DNA of 64,000 bases from Pseudotabrizicola formosa (GTDB lineage: Bacteria > Pseudomonadota > Alphaproteobacteria > Rhodobacterales > Rhodobacteraceae): the NCBI RefSeq assembly GCF_002900965.1, contig NZ_PJOM01000002.1:868001-932000 (forward strand), written 5' to 3'. The notes under the pieces were generated by a model. The model was not told the DNA's origin. It did no database searches and was given only the letters and a program-made list of their open reading frames with translations. The number at the start of each line of letters is the position of its first letter. The stretch's first letter is position 1. Positions 25,777 through 40,701 of the stretch are shown piece by piece. A program made the position numbers and the translations under genes.

Positions 25777-26094
25777 CACTGGCCGCACCACAGGGCGATT
25801 GGAAATGGCCGCAGATCTGCGGTCGCGCTGTGCTGTCGTCCATGCCATCCGTCGTAATCCCTACCCAGCGTTCCTGCGCGACCCGGCCCAGACTGCACCT
25901 CTGGCCTTGCCAAGCGGGGTGTCGCCGCTTACGTGCCACAGGATCAGAAACCGTCTCCTGAGGCAAAGGCTTACAGAAGGACGCGGGCCGGTTCAAGAAT
26001 GGAACGCGCCTTGCCTGCGACCAAGGTCTGCGCCAATGCCCCGGGTTCCTTGATCCCTGCCCCCGGGTCCCTGTTCTCAGAAGGTGAGTCTGCC
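25777..26094. other. Intergenic region between bamE-like and yceD genes
   Basis: These 318 bases separate two divergent genes and should hold both promoters. They contain one perfect 14-bp palindrome, CCGCAGATCTGCGG (25809-25822), 33 bases upstream of the lipoprotein start. I see no convincing gene or RNA; overlapping open frames lack family features. Confidence 0.5.
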
Positions 26095-26694
26095 ATGAAA
26101 AAACCCAGCGCGCCCGTCTCTTTGTCCGAGACTGCCCTGCCCGCCAGCCCGCCCCCGCTCAGCCAGACGTTCCGCAGCGGTGCGCTGTCGATGCGCAAGC
26201 CGACTCGCTTTGATCTGGTGCCCGATGCCGCCACCCGCGCGGCCATTGCCGCCGATCTTGGCCTGCTCTCGGTGCCCTACCTGCGCTTCAAGGGGGAAAT
26301 CCGCCCGGCCCCCAACCGCGACTTCGTGCTGGAGGCCGACCTGTCGGCGGTGGTGGATCAGCCTTGCGTGATCTCGCTTGCGCCGGTCCGGGCCGAAATC
26401 ACCGAAACCGTGCGGCGGCGCTTTGTTTCGGATTGGGTGGACCCCACCGGCGATGAGGTGGAAATGCCCGAGGATGACACTGCCGAAGGTATCCCCGAGG
26501 TGATCGACGTGGGCGTGGTTGCGCTGGAATCGCTGGTGCTGGCCTTGCCGATGTATCCGCGTGCACCCGGGGCGGAACTGGGCGAAGTGGCCGCCACCCC
26601 GCCGGGCGCGGCACCGCTGCGCGACGAAGACCTCAAACCCTTTGCCGCACTGGCCGCGCTCAAGGACAAACTGGGCGGCGGATCTGATGCCTGA
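26095..26694 (+). CDS. yceD: YceD/DUF177 family protein
   Basis: Cytoplasmic protein of 199 residues of the DUF177 family, which is nearly always encoded just upstream of rpmF and has been tied to 23S rRNA accumulation in plants and bacteria. The domain runs from FDLVPDAATRAAIAADLGLLSV through DQPCVISLAPVRAEITETV to an acidic DPTGDEVEMPEDD and ends in DEDLKPFAALAALKDKL, a typical C-terminus. The ATG at 26095 follows AGAAGGTGAG; the open frame before it is spurious. Confidence 0.88.
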   Translation: MKKPSAPVSLSETALPASPPPLSQTFRSGALSMRKPTRFDLVPDAATRAAIAADLGLLSVPYLRFKGEIRPAPNRDFVLEADLSAVVDQPCVISLAPVRAEITETVRRRFVSDWVDPTGDEVEMPEDDTAEGIPEVIDVGVVALESLVLALPMYPRAPGAELGEVAATPPGAAPLRDEDLKPFAALAALKDKLGGGSDA

Positions 26695-26850
26695 ACGAGA
26701 CCCTGTTCAGAATGGGGCTTGCGCCCCGGCCAGATAAATGTATGTTCCGCGCCTCATTCGGGGTGTTGAAAAGCGCCCCCGGCGGCTTTGCCCGCTAGAA
26801 GAATCGTCAAGTAAAACAGGGGCATGTCCCCACTACCCAAAGGTTGCGAC

Positions 26851-27057
26851 ATGGCTGTCCCTCAGAACCGAGTCACCAAATCCAAGCGGAACATGCGTCG
26901 TGCACATGATGCGCTGGTCGCCGGGAATCCGGCCGATTGCCCGAACTGTGGCGAGCTGAAGCGCCCGCATCACGTGTGCGGTGCCTGCGGCCATTATGAC
27001 GCCCGCGAAGTCGTGGCGACCACCAAAGACGTCGACCTGGACGAGGACGCGGCGTAA
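26851..27057 (+). CDS. rpmF: Ribosomal protein L32
   Basis: Large-subunit protein of 68 residues. [20 protein letters not shown] is the invariant start, and a zinc ribbon is formed by CPNCGELK and [11 protein letters not shown] (four Cys). It opens the rpmF-plsX-fabH run, the standard order for linking ribosome and lipid synthesis genes. The 156 bases upstream contain a small GGGGC-TTGC-GCCCC hairpin (26713-26726) but no clear terminator for yceD. Confidence 0.97.
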   Translation: MAVPQNRVTKSKRNMRRAHDALVAGNPADCPNCGELKRPHHVCGACGHYDAREVVATTKDVDLDEDAA

Positions 27058-27136
27058 GCCGCAAGGCAACGGCGCAATCAGGCCTATGGCAAGCGGACTG
27101 CAAAATCCGGCGACAGACAGGCTTGAGGGCGAGGCT

Positions 27137-28228
27137 TTGACAGTCATATCGGTCGATGCCATGGGGGGCGACAAAGGGCCGGCGGTGGTTGTCGCCGGTC
27201 TTGGTCTGTCGGCCGCCAAGCACAGCGATGTCCACTTCATCCTGCATGGCGATTCTGCCACGCTGACCCCGCTTCTGGCGGCGCAACCCGGCCTGACTGG
27301 CCGGGTCACTTTGGTTCATGCCGAGCGTGTCGTCACGATGAACGACAAGCCCAGTCAGGTCATGCGCCATGGTGCCGGCACCTCGATGTGGTCTGCGATT
27401 GACGCGGTGAAATCCGGTGACGCGCAGGCCGCGGTGTCCTGCGGCAATACCGGCGCGCTGATGGCGGTCTCGATGGTCCGGCTGCGCAAGATTGCCGGTG
27501 TGAACCGCCCTGCCATTGCCTGCCTCTGGCCAAGCCGCAATCCCGGTGGCTTCAACCTGATGCTGGACGTTGGTGCCGGGATCGAGGCCGAGGCGGAAGA
27601 CTTGTTGCAATTCGCCACCATGGGGGCCTCTTACGCCCGCAACGGGCTTGCGCTGTCGCGTCCCCGCGTCGGCCTGCTGAATGTCGGGACCGAAGAGCAC
27701 AAGGGCCGGGCCGAGCTGAAAATCGCACATGACCGCATGGTCGAGGCCGCCGATGCCGGCGGCTTTGAATTTGTCGGCTTTGTCGAGGGCGGCGATATTC
27801 CCGGCGACCGGGTTGATGTCATCGTGACCGATGGCTTTACCGGCAACATCGCGCTGAAGACCGGTGAAGGCATCGCCAAGCTGATCGCAGACTTTCTGCG
27901 TGAGGCGTTCGGGGCGGGGATCTTGTCAAAATTCGCGGCGCTTCTTGCGCTGAACTCCTTGAAACGGCTGCAAAAACGCATCGATCCGCGCCGGGTGAAC
28001 GGTGGGGTGTTTCTGGGGTTGAACGGCACGGTGGTGAAATCACACGGATCGGCCGATGAAACCGGGGTGGCGGCGGCAATCGGCTTGGCGATTCAACTGG
28101 CCCGCACTGGTTTTGTCGAACGTCTGGCGGCGCGGCTGGCCTCCACCGGCAAAAAGCTGGCAGACCGCTCCGACGAAGAAGACGTGGACGGGAAAGACGC
28201 GCCTGGGAAAGATTGGGCAACATCATGA
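27137..28228 (+). CDS. plsX: Phosphate acyltransferase PlsX
   Basis: Peripheral membrane enzyme of about 363 residues making acyl-phosphate from acyl-ACP, the first step of the PlsX/PlsY phospholipid route. The core begins [14 protein letters not shown] and includes [12 protein letters not shown] and [14 protein letters not shown]. Two starts compete: TTG at 27137 with GAGGG about 7 bases upstream, chosen here, and ATG at 27086 with a weaker site. The last 40 residues are charged ([17 protein letters not shown]) and lie beyond the enzyme core. The stop overlaps the fabH start (ATGA). Confidence 0.92.
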   Translation: MTVISVDAMGGDKGPAVVVAGLGLSAAKHSDVHFILHGDSATLTPLLAAQPGLTGRVTLVHAERVVTMNDKPSQVMRHGAGTSMWSAIDAVKSGDAQAAVSCGNTGALMAVSMVRLRKIAGVNRPAIACLWPSRNPGGFNLMLDVGAGIEAEAEDLLQFATMGASYARNGLALSRPRVGLLNVGTEEHKGRAELKIAHDRMVEAADAGGFEFVGFVEGGDIPGDRVDVIVTDGFTGNIALKTGEGIAKLIADFLREAFGAGILSKFAALLALNSLKRLQKRIDPRRVNGGVFLGLNGTVVKSHGSADETGVAAAIGLAIQLARTGFVERLAARLASTGKKLADRSDEEDVDGKDAPGKDWATS

Positions 28229-29196
28229 CGATACGGGCCGTTGTTGCGGGCGTGGGCCATTATCTGCCCGCCCGCGTGGTTGAAAATGCCGATCTGGAGT
28301 CTCTGGTCGAAACCAGCGATGAATGGATTCGCTCGCGCTCTGGCATTGAGCGGCGGCATTTCGCGGCAGAGGGCGAGATGACCTCACATCTGGCCAGCCA
28401 TGCCGCGCGCGCCGCTTTGGCCGACGCCGGTCTGGTGCCGGATGACATCGATGCCATCATCGTGGCCACCTCGACCCCCGATCTCACCTTTCCCTCGGTC
28501 GCCACCATGGTGCAGGCCGAATTGCAGATGACCCGGGGCTTTGCCTTCGACATTCAGGCGGTCTGCGCCGGGTTTGTCTATGCGCTGACCACCGCCAATG
28601 GCATGATCCTGTCGGGTCAGGCCAAGCGCATTCTGGTGATCGGGGCCGAAACCTTCAGCCGGTTGATGGACTGGACCGACCGCACCACCTGCGTGCTGTT
28701 CGGCGACGGCGCAGGCGCGCTGGTGCTGGAGGCACAGACCGGCACCGGCGCCCCCAGCGACCGGGGCATTCTGGCGGGCGATCTGCATTCCGATGGCCGG
28801 TTCCGCGATCTGCTCTATGTCGATGGCGGCACCAGCACCGGCACAACGGGCCATCTGCGGATGGCGGGCAAGGAAGTCTTTCGCCATGCCGTTGAAAAGC
28901 TTGCCGAAACCGCGCATGCCAGCCTGGAAAAGGCCGGTCTGACCAGCGCCGATGTCGACTGGATCGTGCCGCATCAGGCCAATATCCGCATTATCGAAGG
29001 CACCGCCAAAAAGATGCAGTTGCCGATGGAAAATGTGGTGGTCACGGTGCAGGATCACGGCAACACATCGGCCGCTTCCATCCCGCTTGCCTTGTCGGTC
29101 GGACGCGCACGCGGGCAGATCAAGCAGGGCGATCTGATCGTGACCGAGGCCATCGGCGGCGGTCTGGCCTGGGGATCGGTGGTTCTCCGCTGGTAG
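28225..29196 (+). CDS. fabH: 3-oxoacyl-ACP synthase III
   Basis: Condensing enzyme of 323 residues that starts fatty-acid synthesis from acetyl-CoA and malonyl-ACP. The triad is visible: Cys in [14 protein letters not shown], His in VPHQANIRI and Asn in [11 protein letters not shown]. The C-terminus [15 protein letters not shown] is complete. The ATG at 28225 overlaps the plsX stop by four bases, so the pair is translationally coupled. Confidence 0.96.
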   Translation: MTIRAVVAGVGHYLPARVVENADLESLVETSDEWIRSRSGIERRHFAAEGEMTSHLASHAARAALADAGLVPDDIDAIIVATSTPDLTFPSVATMVQAELQMTRGFAFDIQAVCAGFVYALTTANGMILSGQAKRILVIGAETFSRLMDWTDRTTCVLFGDGAGALVLEAQTGTGAPSDRGILAGDLHSDGRFRDLLYVDGGTSTGTTGHLRMAGKEVFRHAVEKLAETAHASLEKAGLTSADVDWIVPHQANIRIIEGTAKKMQLPMENVVVTVQDHGNTSAASIPLALSVGRARGQIKQGDLIVTEAIGGGLAWGSVVLRW

Positions 29197-29216
29197 GGCG
29201 ACTTCACCAAGCGCTT

Positions 29217-29241
29217 CAACTGTCTGATCCAACTGTCTGAT
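29217..29241. repeat. Tandem 12-bp direct repeat ahead of ihfA
   Basis: CAACTGTCTGAT occurs twice with a 13-base period (29217-29228, 29230-29241). It lies about 60 bases before the ihfA start and just upstream of TTGACT (29244-29249), a -35-like hexamer. A regulatory site is possible. Confidence 0.5.
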
Positions 29242-29299
29242 ATTGACTCGCATTTCCGGACGGCGCATCCTTTGTATCAAATGCCGGGGGGATTTGCGG

Positions 29300-29602
29300 A
29301 TGAGCGAAAAGACACTGACCCGAATGGACCTGTCGGAAGCCGTCTTCCGTGAGGTGGGTTTAAGCCGGAATGAATCGGCGCAACTGGTGGAAGCGGTGCT
29401 GCAACACATGTCTGACGCGCTTTCCGCCGGTGAGCAGGTCAAGATTTCCTCCTTTGGCACGTTTTCGGTGCGTGACAAATCGGCCCGCGTTGGCCGCAAC
29501 CCCAAGACCGGCGATGAAGTGCCGATCAGCCCGCGCCGCGTGCTGACCTTCCGGCCGTCGCATCTGATGCGCGACCGTGTGGCTGCTGGCAAAAAGAAGT
29601 AA
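29300..29602 (+). CDS. ihfA: Integration host factor alpha subunit
   Basis: DNA-bending nucleoid protein of 100 residues. [51 protein letters not shown] and the intercalating Pro in the RNPKTG arm identify the HU/IHF family; length and the N-terminus fit the alpha subunit. The ATG at 29300 follows GGGGGGA. It sits between fabH and a MerR gene, the usual alphaproteobacterial order. Confidence 0.95.
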   Translation: MSEKTLTRMDLSEAVFREVGLSRNESAQLVEAVLQHMSDALSAGEQVKISSFGTFSVRDKSARVGRNPKTGDEVPISPRRVLTFRPSHLMRDRVAAGKKK

Positions 29603-29629
29603 TCCCATGACTGCAGGACCGCGCGGCGC

Positions 29630-30598
29630 ATGACCAAATCGCCCGACGCCTTTCGTACGATCTCGGAAGTTTCAGAGCTTCTGGACATACCGGCGCATGT
29701 GCTGCGGTTCTGGGAGAGCCGGTTTCCGCAGATCCGCCCGGTCAAGCGCGCCGGCGGGCGTCGGTATTATCGTCCGGCGGATGTGGCGCTGCTGACGGGA
29801 ATCAAGCGGCTGCTGCACGACGATGGCATCACGATTCGCGGCGTGCAGAAAATTCTGCGCGAACAAGGGGTTCGCTACGTCTCTGGCGTTGCTGACGACG
29901 GCGAAGATGACAATCTGGATGCGGTTGGGCCCCCGCCCGAAACGTCGCCCCCCCGCGCAGCGAAAACCGCAAGGATCATCCCCTTGCAGGCACCGCCGCG
30001 CGCAGAGCCTGTGGCAGGCGATGATCTGGCGGACGGCACCGATGACCTGCAAGGCGCGGGGATCAACCCGGTGGAGGAACAGGCCGATCTGGCAGAAGAC
30101 GAGCTGCCGGCAGATCTTGCCGCCACCGTGGTCGAACCGCCACCGCCCGTGATGGCCCAAAGCCGGCCCGCTCCGGCAGAGCCGCTGCCGCCTGCCAAAC
30201 CGCCCGTGCCCGAAGCCGAGGATCTGTTCTCGCGCCTGCCGATCGCCGAGCCGCCTTCCGCCAGCCCTCCGCCAGCAGATCCTGCCGCCGAGGCTCCGAT
30301 GGCGGTCTGGGCCGATGAAAGCGACCTCACGCCCGATGGGGCCGAGGATACGGCGACCACCGCCCGCACGACAGGCGCGGCCGTGGTCACGCTGCGCCCC
30401 GCCGCCGAGCCACAGGGGCCAGCAGCGGCCGCGCCGCCGCGCGCCCCGATCCAGACCGGGCCCACCCTTGCGCAACGCCTGCGGGCCGTGTCATCCGATG
30501 ATCTTGCGCCAGAGGACCGCCAGCGTCTTGCGCAGATCCGCGATCAGGCCCTGGCGCTGCGGTCACGCTTGTCCGGTCCGGTGCGGGCCCAAGGCTAA
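29630..30598 (+). CDS. MerR-family regulator with long low-complexity tail
   Basis: Regulator of 322 residues. The MerR helix-turn-helix covers about residues 8-80 ([63 protein letters not shown]). The remaining 230 residues are rich in Pro, Ala, Asp and Glu without a recognisable sensor domain, then end in a short helical stretch ([15 protein letters not shown]). No metal-binding Cys are seen. It follows ihfA by 27 bases, a conserved pairing; targets are unknown. Confidence 0.88.
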   Translation: MTKSPDAFRTISEVSELLDIPAHVLRFWESRFPQIRPVKRAGGRRYYRPADVALLTGIKRLLHDDGITIRGVQKILREQGVRYVSGVADDGEDDNLDAVGPPPETSPPRAAKTARIIPLQAPPRAEPVAGDDLADGTDDLQGAGINPVEEQADLAEDELPADLAATVVEPPPPVMAQSRPAPAEPLPPAKPPVPEAEDLFSRLPIAEPPSASPPPADPAAEAPMAVWADESDLTPDGAEDTATTARTTGAAVVTLRPAAEPQGPAAAAPPRAPIQTGPTLAQRLRAVSSDDLAPEDRQRLAQIRDQALALRSRLSGPVRAQG

Positions 30599-30675
30599 GC
30601 GCGCGTTTTTGGACAGGATCGTGATGCTTTCCCGCTTGTGCCGCCTGCGAATATCAGTATGTATCCCGGCATGTT

Positions 30676-30753
30676 CGGGCCGTAGCGCAGCCTGGTTAGC
30701 GCGTCCGTCTGGGGGGCGGAAGGTCGAGAGTTCGAATCTCTCCGGCCCGACCA
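30676..30753 (+). tRNA. tRNA-Pro (GGG anticodon), CCA encoded
   Basis: A full cloverleaf can be folded: acceptor CGGGCCG / CGGCCCG with discriminator A, D-arm region TAGCGCAGCCTGGTTAGCGCG, anticodon arm TCCGT-CTGGGGG-GCGGA giving GGG, and a T-arm with GTTCGAATC. CCA follows directly at 30751-30753. Confidence 0.95.
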
Positions 30754-30760
30754 TCATCAA

Positions 30761-30797
30761 AACCGCCCGCTTGGCCCTGTGCCTTGCGGGCGGTTCT
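30761..30797 (+). terminator. Terminator after tRNA-Pro
   Basis: A 10-bp stem AACCGCCCGC / GCGGGCGGTT with a 15-base loop, then CTGTTT. It begins 7 bases after the tRNA and lies between it and dcd. Confidence 0.7.
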
Positions 30798-30822
30798 GTT
30801 TAAAGCATCTGGGGGGTTCAGA

Positions 30823-31899
30823 ATGTCACTGACCGGAGTTCTTGCCGCCCAACATCTGCGCCAGATGATCGGTGATGGCGTCATCAGCGCCTCCCCCGCC
30901 ATTCTGCCCGAACAGGTACAACCCGCCAGCCTTGATCTGCGGCTTGGCACCATCGCCTACCGCGTCCGTGCGTCTTTTCTGGCCGGCAAGGGCCGCCCGG
31001 TGGCGATGCGTCTGGCCGAGTTCGAGATGCACCGGGTGGATCTGACCGCCGGGGCCGTGCTAGAAAAGGGCTGTGTCTATGTCATCCCGCTGATGGAGCG
31101 GCTGGCCCTGCCCGCCGGATTGTCTGCGGTGGCCAATGCCAAATCCTCGACCGGGCGGCTCGATCTGCTGACGCGGACGATCACCGATGGCGGCACCGAA
31201 TTCGACCGAATCCCCGATGGCTATGACGGTCCCCTTTATGCCGAGGTTTGCCCCCGCTCTTTTTCCGTGCTGGTCCGCGCCGGGCAGCGGCTCAACCAGA
31301 TCCGGTTCCGCTATGGGCAGGCGGTGCTGTCCGACGCCGATCTGACAGCGCTGCACGCGCGCGAACCGCTGGTGAGCGGCACGCCGGTGATTTCCGAAGG
31401 TCTGGGGTTTTCGGTCGATCTGCGCCCCGAAACCGGCGATCTGGTCGGCTACCGCGCCAAGCCGCACACCGGTGTGGTCGATCTGGACCGCATCGGCCAG
31501 TATCCGGCAGCGGAGTTCTGGGAGGAGATCCGCACCACAGAGGGCCGTATCATCCTCGACCCCGGGGCCTTCTACATTCTGGTGAGCCGCGAGGCGGTGA
31601 CAATTCCCCCCGATTATGCCGCTGAAATGGCCCCCTATCTGGCCATGGTCGGCGAATTCCGCGTGCATTACGCGGGCTTCTTTGACCCCGGCTTCGGCCA
31701 TGCCGCCGCCGGGGGGGCCGGGTCGCGCGGCGTGCTGGAGGTGCGCTGCCACGAGGCGCCCTTTGTGCTGGAACATGGCCAGATCGTGGGGCGTCTGGTC
31801 TATGAACGCATGGCCGAACGGCCCGATGCGCTCTATGGCGAAAAGATCGCCTCCAATTATCAGGGTCAGGGGTTGAAGCTGGCCAAGCAGTTCCGCTGA
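30823..31899 (+). CDS. dcd: dCTP deaminase, two-domain alphaproteobacterial type
   Basis: Enzyme of 358 residues converting dCTP to dUTP for thymidylate synthesis. It is about twice the length of the E. coli enzyme: the trimeric dUTPase-like fold appears twice, with the first half holding LPEQVQPASLDLRLG and AKSSTGRLDLLTR and the second half repeating the pattern near ILDPGAFYILVSREAVTIPPD and GFFDPGFGH. ATG at 30823 is used; an earlier in-frame ATG at 30784 falls in the terminator. It converges on pgm. Confidence 0.9.
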   Translation: MSLTGVLAAQHLRQMIGDGVISASPAILPEQVQPASLDLRLGTIAYRVRASFLAGKGRPVAMRLAEFEMHRVDLTAGAVLEKGCVYVIPLMERLALPAGLSAVANAKSSTGRLDLLTRTITDGGTEFDRIPDGYDGPLYAEVCPRSFSVLVRAGQRLNQIRFRYGQAVLSDADLTALHAREPLVSGTPVISEGLGFSVDLRPETGDLVGYRAKPHTGVVDLDRIGQYPAAEFWEEIRTTEGRIILDPGAFYILVSREAVTIPPDYAAEMAPYLAMVGEFRVHYAGFFDPGFGHAAAGGAGSRGVLEVRCHEAPFVLEHGQIVGRLVYERMAERPDALYGEKIASNYQGQGLKLAKQFR

Positions 31900-31936
31900 C
31901 CTTTGCAACGGCCAGCGGAACGCATTTGCGACGGAC

Positions 31937-35681
<3,745 letters not shown>

Positions 35682-35685
<4 letters not shown>

Positions 35686-37106
35686 CCGCGCACCTTGTCA
35701 TAAAGCGCGGCATAGGCGGCGGCAGAGGTTTCCCAGCCCACCGGATGGCGCATGGCATTCTTCTGCAACCGTGCCCACAACTTTGGCTGGGCATGGATCT
35801 CGACCAGCTTGGTCAGCGCCTGACCAAAGGCCAGCGCATCGGTCGGGTGAAACACCACCCCCGTCGCCACCCCAGCCGCAAGCGTGGCGGGCGTGGCCCC
35901 GATCACCGTATCGGCCAGCCCCCCCGTCGCCGCCACCACCGGAATTGTGCCATAGCGCAGCCCATACATCTGGGTCAGCCCGCAAGGTTCAAACCGCGAC
36001 GGCACCAGCACGGCATCCGCCCCGGAAAACAACTGGTGGCTCAGATCTTCGTCATAGCCGATCTTTACCGCCACCCGGCCCGGATGCTCCCCGGCCAGCC
36101 GGCGCATCGCATCCTCCATCTCCGGCTCGCCAGATCCCAGCACCACCAGCCCGCCGCCTGCCGCCACAAACTCGGGCACCACCTGCGGCAGCAGGTCAAT
36201 GCCCTTCTGGTGGGTCAACCGGCTGACCACAATGGCCAGCGGTCCGGGCACATCGATTCCGAACCCCGCGCAAAGCGCTGCCCGCGCCTGCACCTTGCCT
36301 TCGGGCGCCTTGGCACTGAACGGCACCGGCTCGCGGTCCGGCGACCAGACCCCGGTATCCACGCCGTTCAGAATGCCCGATACCCGCGCCGCACGCGCAG
36401 CGATCACCCCCTGCAACCCCATGCCGAATTCGGCCCGCATCAGCTCTGCCGCATAGGTGGGCGACACCGTGGTGATCCAGTCGGCTGTGATCAGACCCGC
36501 CTTCAGGCTGGACAAGCCGCCGTAATATTCCAACCCGTCCGAGTAGAACTGCTCTCCCGGCAGGCGCAATTCATTCAAAAGCGTCACCGAGGCCCAGCCC
36601 TGAAACGCAATGTTGTGCACGGTCATCACCGATCTGACCGCGCCCTTGCCGCGATAGGCGAGATAGGCCGGGGCAAAGCCTGCCTGCCAGTCATGGGCGT
36701 GCAGGATATCGGGCTGCCAGCCGGCAACACCGTCCTGCGCCATGCGGGCGGCCATCCAGGACAGGGCGGCAAAGCGCTGCGGATTGTCCCACCACTCGCC
36801 ACCCGGCCCGCCATAGGGCGTCCCCTCGCGGTCATAGAGATGCGGCGCATCAAGCAGCAGCAGGTCGATCCCCTCGACCTTGCCCGCATAGACCACGCCC
36901 TCCCCGCCGAACAAACCCTGCTCGGTCCAGACCGGAGTCATCTGCGCGCACAAGGGGCGCAGGGCGCGGTAGGCCGGAATCAGCACCCGCATGTCCCAGC
37001 CCACCGCCGCCAGGGCAGAAGGCAAGGCCCCCACCACATCGGCCAGCCCGCCGGTCTTGATGAACGGCACGCATTCCGATGCGACTGACAGAACCCGACC
37101 CTTCAT
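35682..37106 (-). CDS. glgA: Glycogen synthase
   Basis: ADP-glucose-dependent GT5 glycosyltransferase, 474 residues. The N-terminal ADP-glucose site VASECVPFIKTGGLADVVGALP and the C-terminal PSRFEPCGLTQMYGLRYGT are diagnostic. The ATG at 37106 follows AAGGGGGTGTG; the frame upstream enters the repeat element. It overlaps glgX by 4 bases. Confidence 0.96.
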
Positions 37107-37116
37107 CACACCCCCT

Positions 37117-37172
37117 TTATCTGTTCCCAAATATCCTCGGGGGTCCGGGGGCAGACAGCCCCCGGGGTCACC
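37117..37172. repeat. Dispersed intergenic hairpin element, copy 4
   Basis: On the minus strand it runs from just past the glgC stop: CCCCGGGG region with the hairpin CCGGGGGC-TGTCT-GCCCCCGG, then GAGGATATTTGGGAACAG and TAAAGGGGGTGTG into the glgA start. The ATATTTG box is 22 bases from that ATG, the same spacing as in copies 2 and 5. It places a terminator-like hairpin inside the glycogen operon. Confidence 0.75.
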
Positions 37173-37184
37173 CCGGGACCCGCC

Positions 37185-38456
37185 CTATGCCAACACCCGC
37201 GCCCGCGCATCCAGCATGTCCTGCGTGATCAGCACGATCCCGCTTTCCGTCCGGCGGAACCACTTGCCATCTTCCTCCGGGTCCTGTCCAACCACAAGCC
37301 CCTCGGGGATGATAACCCCCCGGTCGATCACACAATTCTTGAGCTCCACCTTGCGGTTCACGCACACCTGCGGCAGCGCCACCACATGGTCCAGCGTGCT
37401 CCACGAATGGGTGCGGCAGCCGGTGGACAGCAGCGAATTGCGCACCTCCGACCCCGAGACGATACAATCCCCCGCCACCAGCGAAGACACCGCCATGCCA
37501 CGCCGGCCTTCGGTGTCATGGATGAACTTGGCCGGCGGCAGGATTTCGGCATAGGTCCAGATCGGCCAACTGTTGTCGTACAGATCCAGCTTTGGCACGA
37601 ACTCGGTCAGGTCGATATTGGCCTGCCAGAAGGCATCGATCGTGCCCACATCGCGCCAATAGGGTTCATCCTCCAGCCCCGCCGTCACGCAAGAGTCGGC
37701 AAACTTATGCGCCACCGCCTTGCCGTTCTTCACGATCTGCGGAATGATGTCATTGCCAAAATCATGGCTGGAATTGCTGTCTTCCGCATCGCGGATCAAC
37801 AGATCACGCAGCAGATCCCAGTTGAAGACGTAAATGCCCATCGAGGCCAGTGCATTGTCGGGGTCACCCGGAATGCCGGGCGGATCGGCGGGCTTTTCCA
37901 GAAACTGGGTGATGGTCATCTGGTCATCGACATGCATCACGCCGAATGCCGTTGCTTCCATCCGCGGCACGGTCAGGCAGCCGATGGTCACATCCGCCCC
38001 CGAGGATACATGCTGTTGCAGCATCACCTCGTAATCCATCTTGTAGATATGGTCGCCCGCCAGGATGATCACATATTTGACGCCGTAATCATCCACGATA
38101 TCAATGTTCTGCGTCACCGCATCGGCGGTGCCCAGATACCATTTCGTCTCATCCACCCGCTGGCTGGCGGGCAGGATATCAAGGTATTCGTTGCGTTCGG
38201 CGCGGAAGAACCCCCAGCCGCGCTGCATGTGGCGGATCAGGCTGTGCGCCTTGTATTGCGTGGCAATCGCCATCTTGCGGATGCCGGAATTGAGCGCGTT
38301 GGACAGCGCAAAATCAATGATCCGCGTCTTGCCGCCGAAATAGACCGCCGGTTTGGCGCGGCGGTCTGTCAGTTCTTTCAACCGGCTGCCCCGGCCCCCC
38401 GCCAGAACAAATGCCATGGCCTGCGACGACAGCCTTGTATTCGGTTTCGCCTTCAT
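37185..38456 (-). CDS. glgC: Glucose-1-phosphate adenylyltransferase
   Basis: ADP-glucose pyrophosphorylase of 423 residues, the committed and usually allosteric step of glycogen synthesis. The nucleotide loop [29 protein letters not shown], the catalytic GTADAVTQN and the sugar-binding FLEKP are present, and the C-terminal part carries the left-handed beta-helix repeats. It follows glgB by 21 bases. Confidence 0.96.
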   Translation of the reverse strand: MKAKPNTRLSSQAMAFVLAGGRGSRLKELTDRRAKPAVYFGGKTRIIDFALSNALNSGIRKMAIATQYKAHSLIRHMQRGWGFFRAERNEYLDILPASQRVDETKWYLGTADAVTQNIDIVDDYGVKYVIILAGDHIYKMDYEVMLQQHVSSGADVTIGCLTVPRMEATAFGVMHVDDQMTITQFLEKPADPPGIPGDPDNALASMGIYVFNWDLLRDLLIRDAEDSNSSHDFGNDIIPQIVKNGKAVAHKFADSCVTAGLEDEPYWRDVGTIDAFWQANIDLTEFVPKLDLYDNSWPIWTYAEILPPAKFIHDTEGRRGMAVSSLVAGDCIVSGSEVRNSLLSTGCRTHSWSTLDHVVALPQVCVNRKVELKNCVIDRGVIIPEGLVVGQDPEEDGKWFRRTESGIVLITQDMLDARARVLA

Positions 38457-38477
38457 GATCCCTCCCCTTTGCCTGCT

Positions 38478-40658
38478 TTACGCAAGCCCCCCCTGTTTCA
38501 GATAGACCGCCGACAGCGGCGGCAATGTGACAACCGCCGACCATGGCCTGCCGTGGCACTGCACCTCCTCTGCCGTGACCCCGCCCAGATTGCCACGATT
38601 GCCGCCGCCATAGGCAACGGAATCGGTGTTCAGAAGTTCCGCCCAATCCCCGCCTGATGGCAGGCCAACGCGGTAGCGCCGATCCACCGGCGTCATGTTG
38701 ACCAAGGCCACCACGGCCGGATCCCCCTCCGCCCCCTTGCGGACCCAGGCATAGACGCTGGCCTCGGCATCATTGCTCTCGATCCACTCAAACCCTTCGG
38801 GCCTTGTGTCATTGCGGTAAAGCGCAGGGGTTTCGCGGTAGACGCGGTTCAAATCGCGCACCAAAGCCTGAATCCCGGAATGGGATGGAATTTCAAGCTG
38901 ATGCCAGTCGAGGCTCTGATTGTGGTTCCACTCCGCCCCTTGGGCAAATTCGCAGCCCATGAAGAGCAGTTTCTTGCCCGGATGCGCCCACATGAACCCG
39001 TAATAGGCGCGCAGGTTGGCAAATTTCTCTTCCCCGTCGCCCGGCATCTTGGCCAGCATGCTGCCCTTGCCATGCACCACCTCATCATGGCTGATCGGCA
39101 GGATGTAATTTTCCGACCACGCATAATGCAGGCCAAAGGTCATCTGGTGGTGGTGATATTTGCGGTGAATCGGGTCCTTTTCCATGTAGGACAGGGTGTC
39201 GTTCATCCAGCCCATGTTCCACTTGAAGCCAAAGCCCAGCCCGCCGTGGTTGACCGGGCGGCTGACCCCCGGAAAAGCGGTGCTTTCCTCGGCGATCGTC
39301 ATGATACCGGGGGATTCACCATAGGCCACCACATTCATGCGTTTGAGCATGGCGATGGCTTCGTAATTCTCGCGCCCGCCATCGCGGTTGGGCACCCATT
39401 CCCCGGCCTTGCGGCTGTAGTCGCGGTAGAGCATCGAGGCTACCGCATCCACCCGCAGCCCGTCGATGTGGAATTCCTCCAGCCAGTACAGCGCGTTGGA
39501 CACCAGATAGTTCTGCACCTCATTGCGCCCGTAATTGTAGATCAGCGTGTTCCAATCATTGTGGAACCCTTCACGCGGATCGGCATGTTCATAAAGCGGG
39601 GTGCCGTCAAACTGGCCAAGGCCATGCGCATCGGTGGGGAAATGCCCCGGCACCCAGTCAAGCAGCACGCCCAGACCCTTGCGATGCGCGGCATCAATGA
39701 AGGCACGAAATTCCGGCGGGGTGCCGTGGCGGATGGTGGGCGCAAACAGGCCCACCGGCTGATAGCCCCAGGACCCGTCAAACGGGTATTCGCTCACGGG
39801 GAGCAACTCGATATGGGTGAACCCCATATCGACTGCATAATCAACAAGTTGCTCGGCAAGCTCAAGGTAGCTCAGCATCCGGTCCCCCGGCGCACGACGC
39901 CACGAGCCCAGATGCACCTCATAGACCGAGATCGGAGCCTCGACGATGTGGCGCGCGGCCCGCGAGTCCATCCAGTCGGCGTCATGAAAGTCGCCGGAAA
40001 TTGTCCTGATAACAGAGGCATTTGCGGGCGGATGTTCAGACCCGAAGCCAACCGGATCGGCCTTGAGCGGCAAGAGCTGCCCGCCCGGGCCGCGCAATTC
40101 GTATTTGTAGGTGGCCCCTTCGCCCAGATCGGGCACGAAGGTCTCCCAGACGCCCGTGGCCCCGCGCCGCCGCATCGGGTGGCGCCGCCCGTCCCAGATG
40201 TTGAAATCCCCCACCACCGACACCCGTTCGGCATTGGGGGCCCAGACCGCGAAATGGGTGCCCTGCACCCCTTCATGCGTGATCACATGCGCGCCCAGCA
40301 CCTGCCACAGGCGCTTGTGGGTGCCCTCGCCCAGCAGGTATTCGTCCAGCTCGCCCAGCACCGGGCCAAAGCGGAACGGGTCTTCAAACTCCCATGTCGT
40401 GCCCTGCCCGCTGGCGCGCAGACGGTAGGCCGCCTTGCGCGGCAGCGTGGCGACGAAAAGCCCCTGTCCCCAATGGGTTGCAGCCGTTTGTTGACCTGCT
40501 TTCCCGGTCAGCACCCAAAGCTGATCTGCCCCCGGGACAAAGGCTGTCACCTGCCATGTTCCGTCCCGCTTATGCGGACCGAGCACCGAAAACGGGTCGC
40601 CATGCCGCCCTTCGACGATGGCAAGCGCCACGCCGTCGTCGATCAGATGTTCGGCCAT
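38478..40658 (-). CDS. glgB: 1,4-alpha-glucan branching enzyme
   Basis: GH13 enzyme of 726 residues forming alpha-1,6 branches. Two N-terminal CBM48-like modules ([31 protein letters not shown]) precede the barrel. Catalytic motifs are [17 protein letters not shown] (nucleophile Asp), [13 protein letters not shown] (acid Glu) and [15 protein letters not shown]. The ATG at 40658 is preceded by GGAGGAGACAGC; a start 15 bases earlier lacks a binding site. It follows glgP by 43 bases. Confidence 0.97.
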   Translation of the reverse strand: MAEHLIDDGVALAIVEGRHGDPFSVLGPHKRDGTWQVTAFVPGADQLWVLTGKAGQQTAATHWGQGLFVATLPRKAAYRLRASGQGTTWEFEDPFRFGPVLGELDEYLLGEGTHKRLWQVLGAHVITHEGVQGTHFAVWAPNAERVSVVGDFNIWDGRRHPMRRRGATGVWETFVPDLGEGATYKYELRGPGGQLLPLKADPVGFGSEHPPANASVIRTISGDFHDADWMDSRAARHIVEAPISVYEVHLGSWRRAPGDRMLSYLELAEQLVDYAVDMGFTHIELLPVSEYPFDGSWGYQPVGLFAPTIRHGTPPEFRAFIDAAHRKGLGVLLDWVPGHFPTDAHGLGQFDGTPLYEHADPREGFHNDWNTLIYNYGRNEVQNYLVSNALYWLEEFHIDGLRVDAVASMLYRDYSRKAGEWVPNRDGGRENYEAIAMLKRMNVVAYGESPGIMTIAEESTAFPGVSRPVNHGGLGFGFKWNMGWMNDTLSYMEKDPIHRKYHHHQMTFGLHYAWSENYILPISHDEVVHGKGSMLAKMPGDGEEKFANLRAYYGFMWAHPGKKLLFMGCEFAQGAEWNHNQSLDWHQLEIPSHSGIQALVRDLNRVYRETPALYRNDTRPEGFEWIESNDAEASVYAWVRKGAEGDPAVVALVNMTPVDRRYRVGLPSGGDWAELLNTDSVAYGGGNRGNLGGVTAEEVQCHGRPWSAVVTLPPLSAVYLKQGGLA

Positions 40659-40701
40659 GCTGTCTCCTCCCAAAGTCAGCCCCCCCGGACCGGCCCCGGC
40701 G

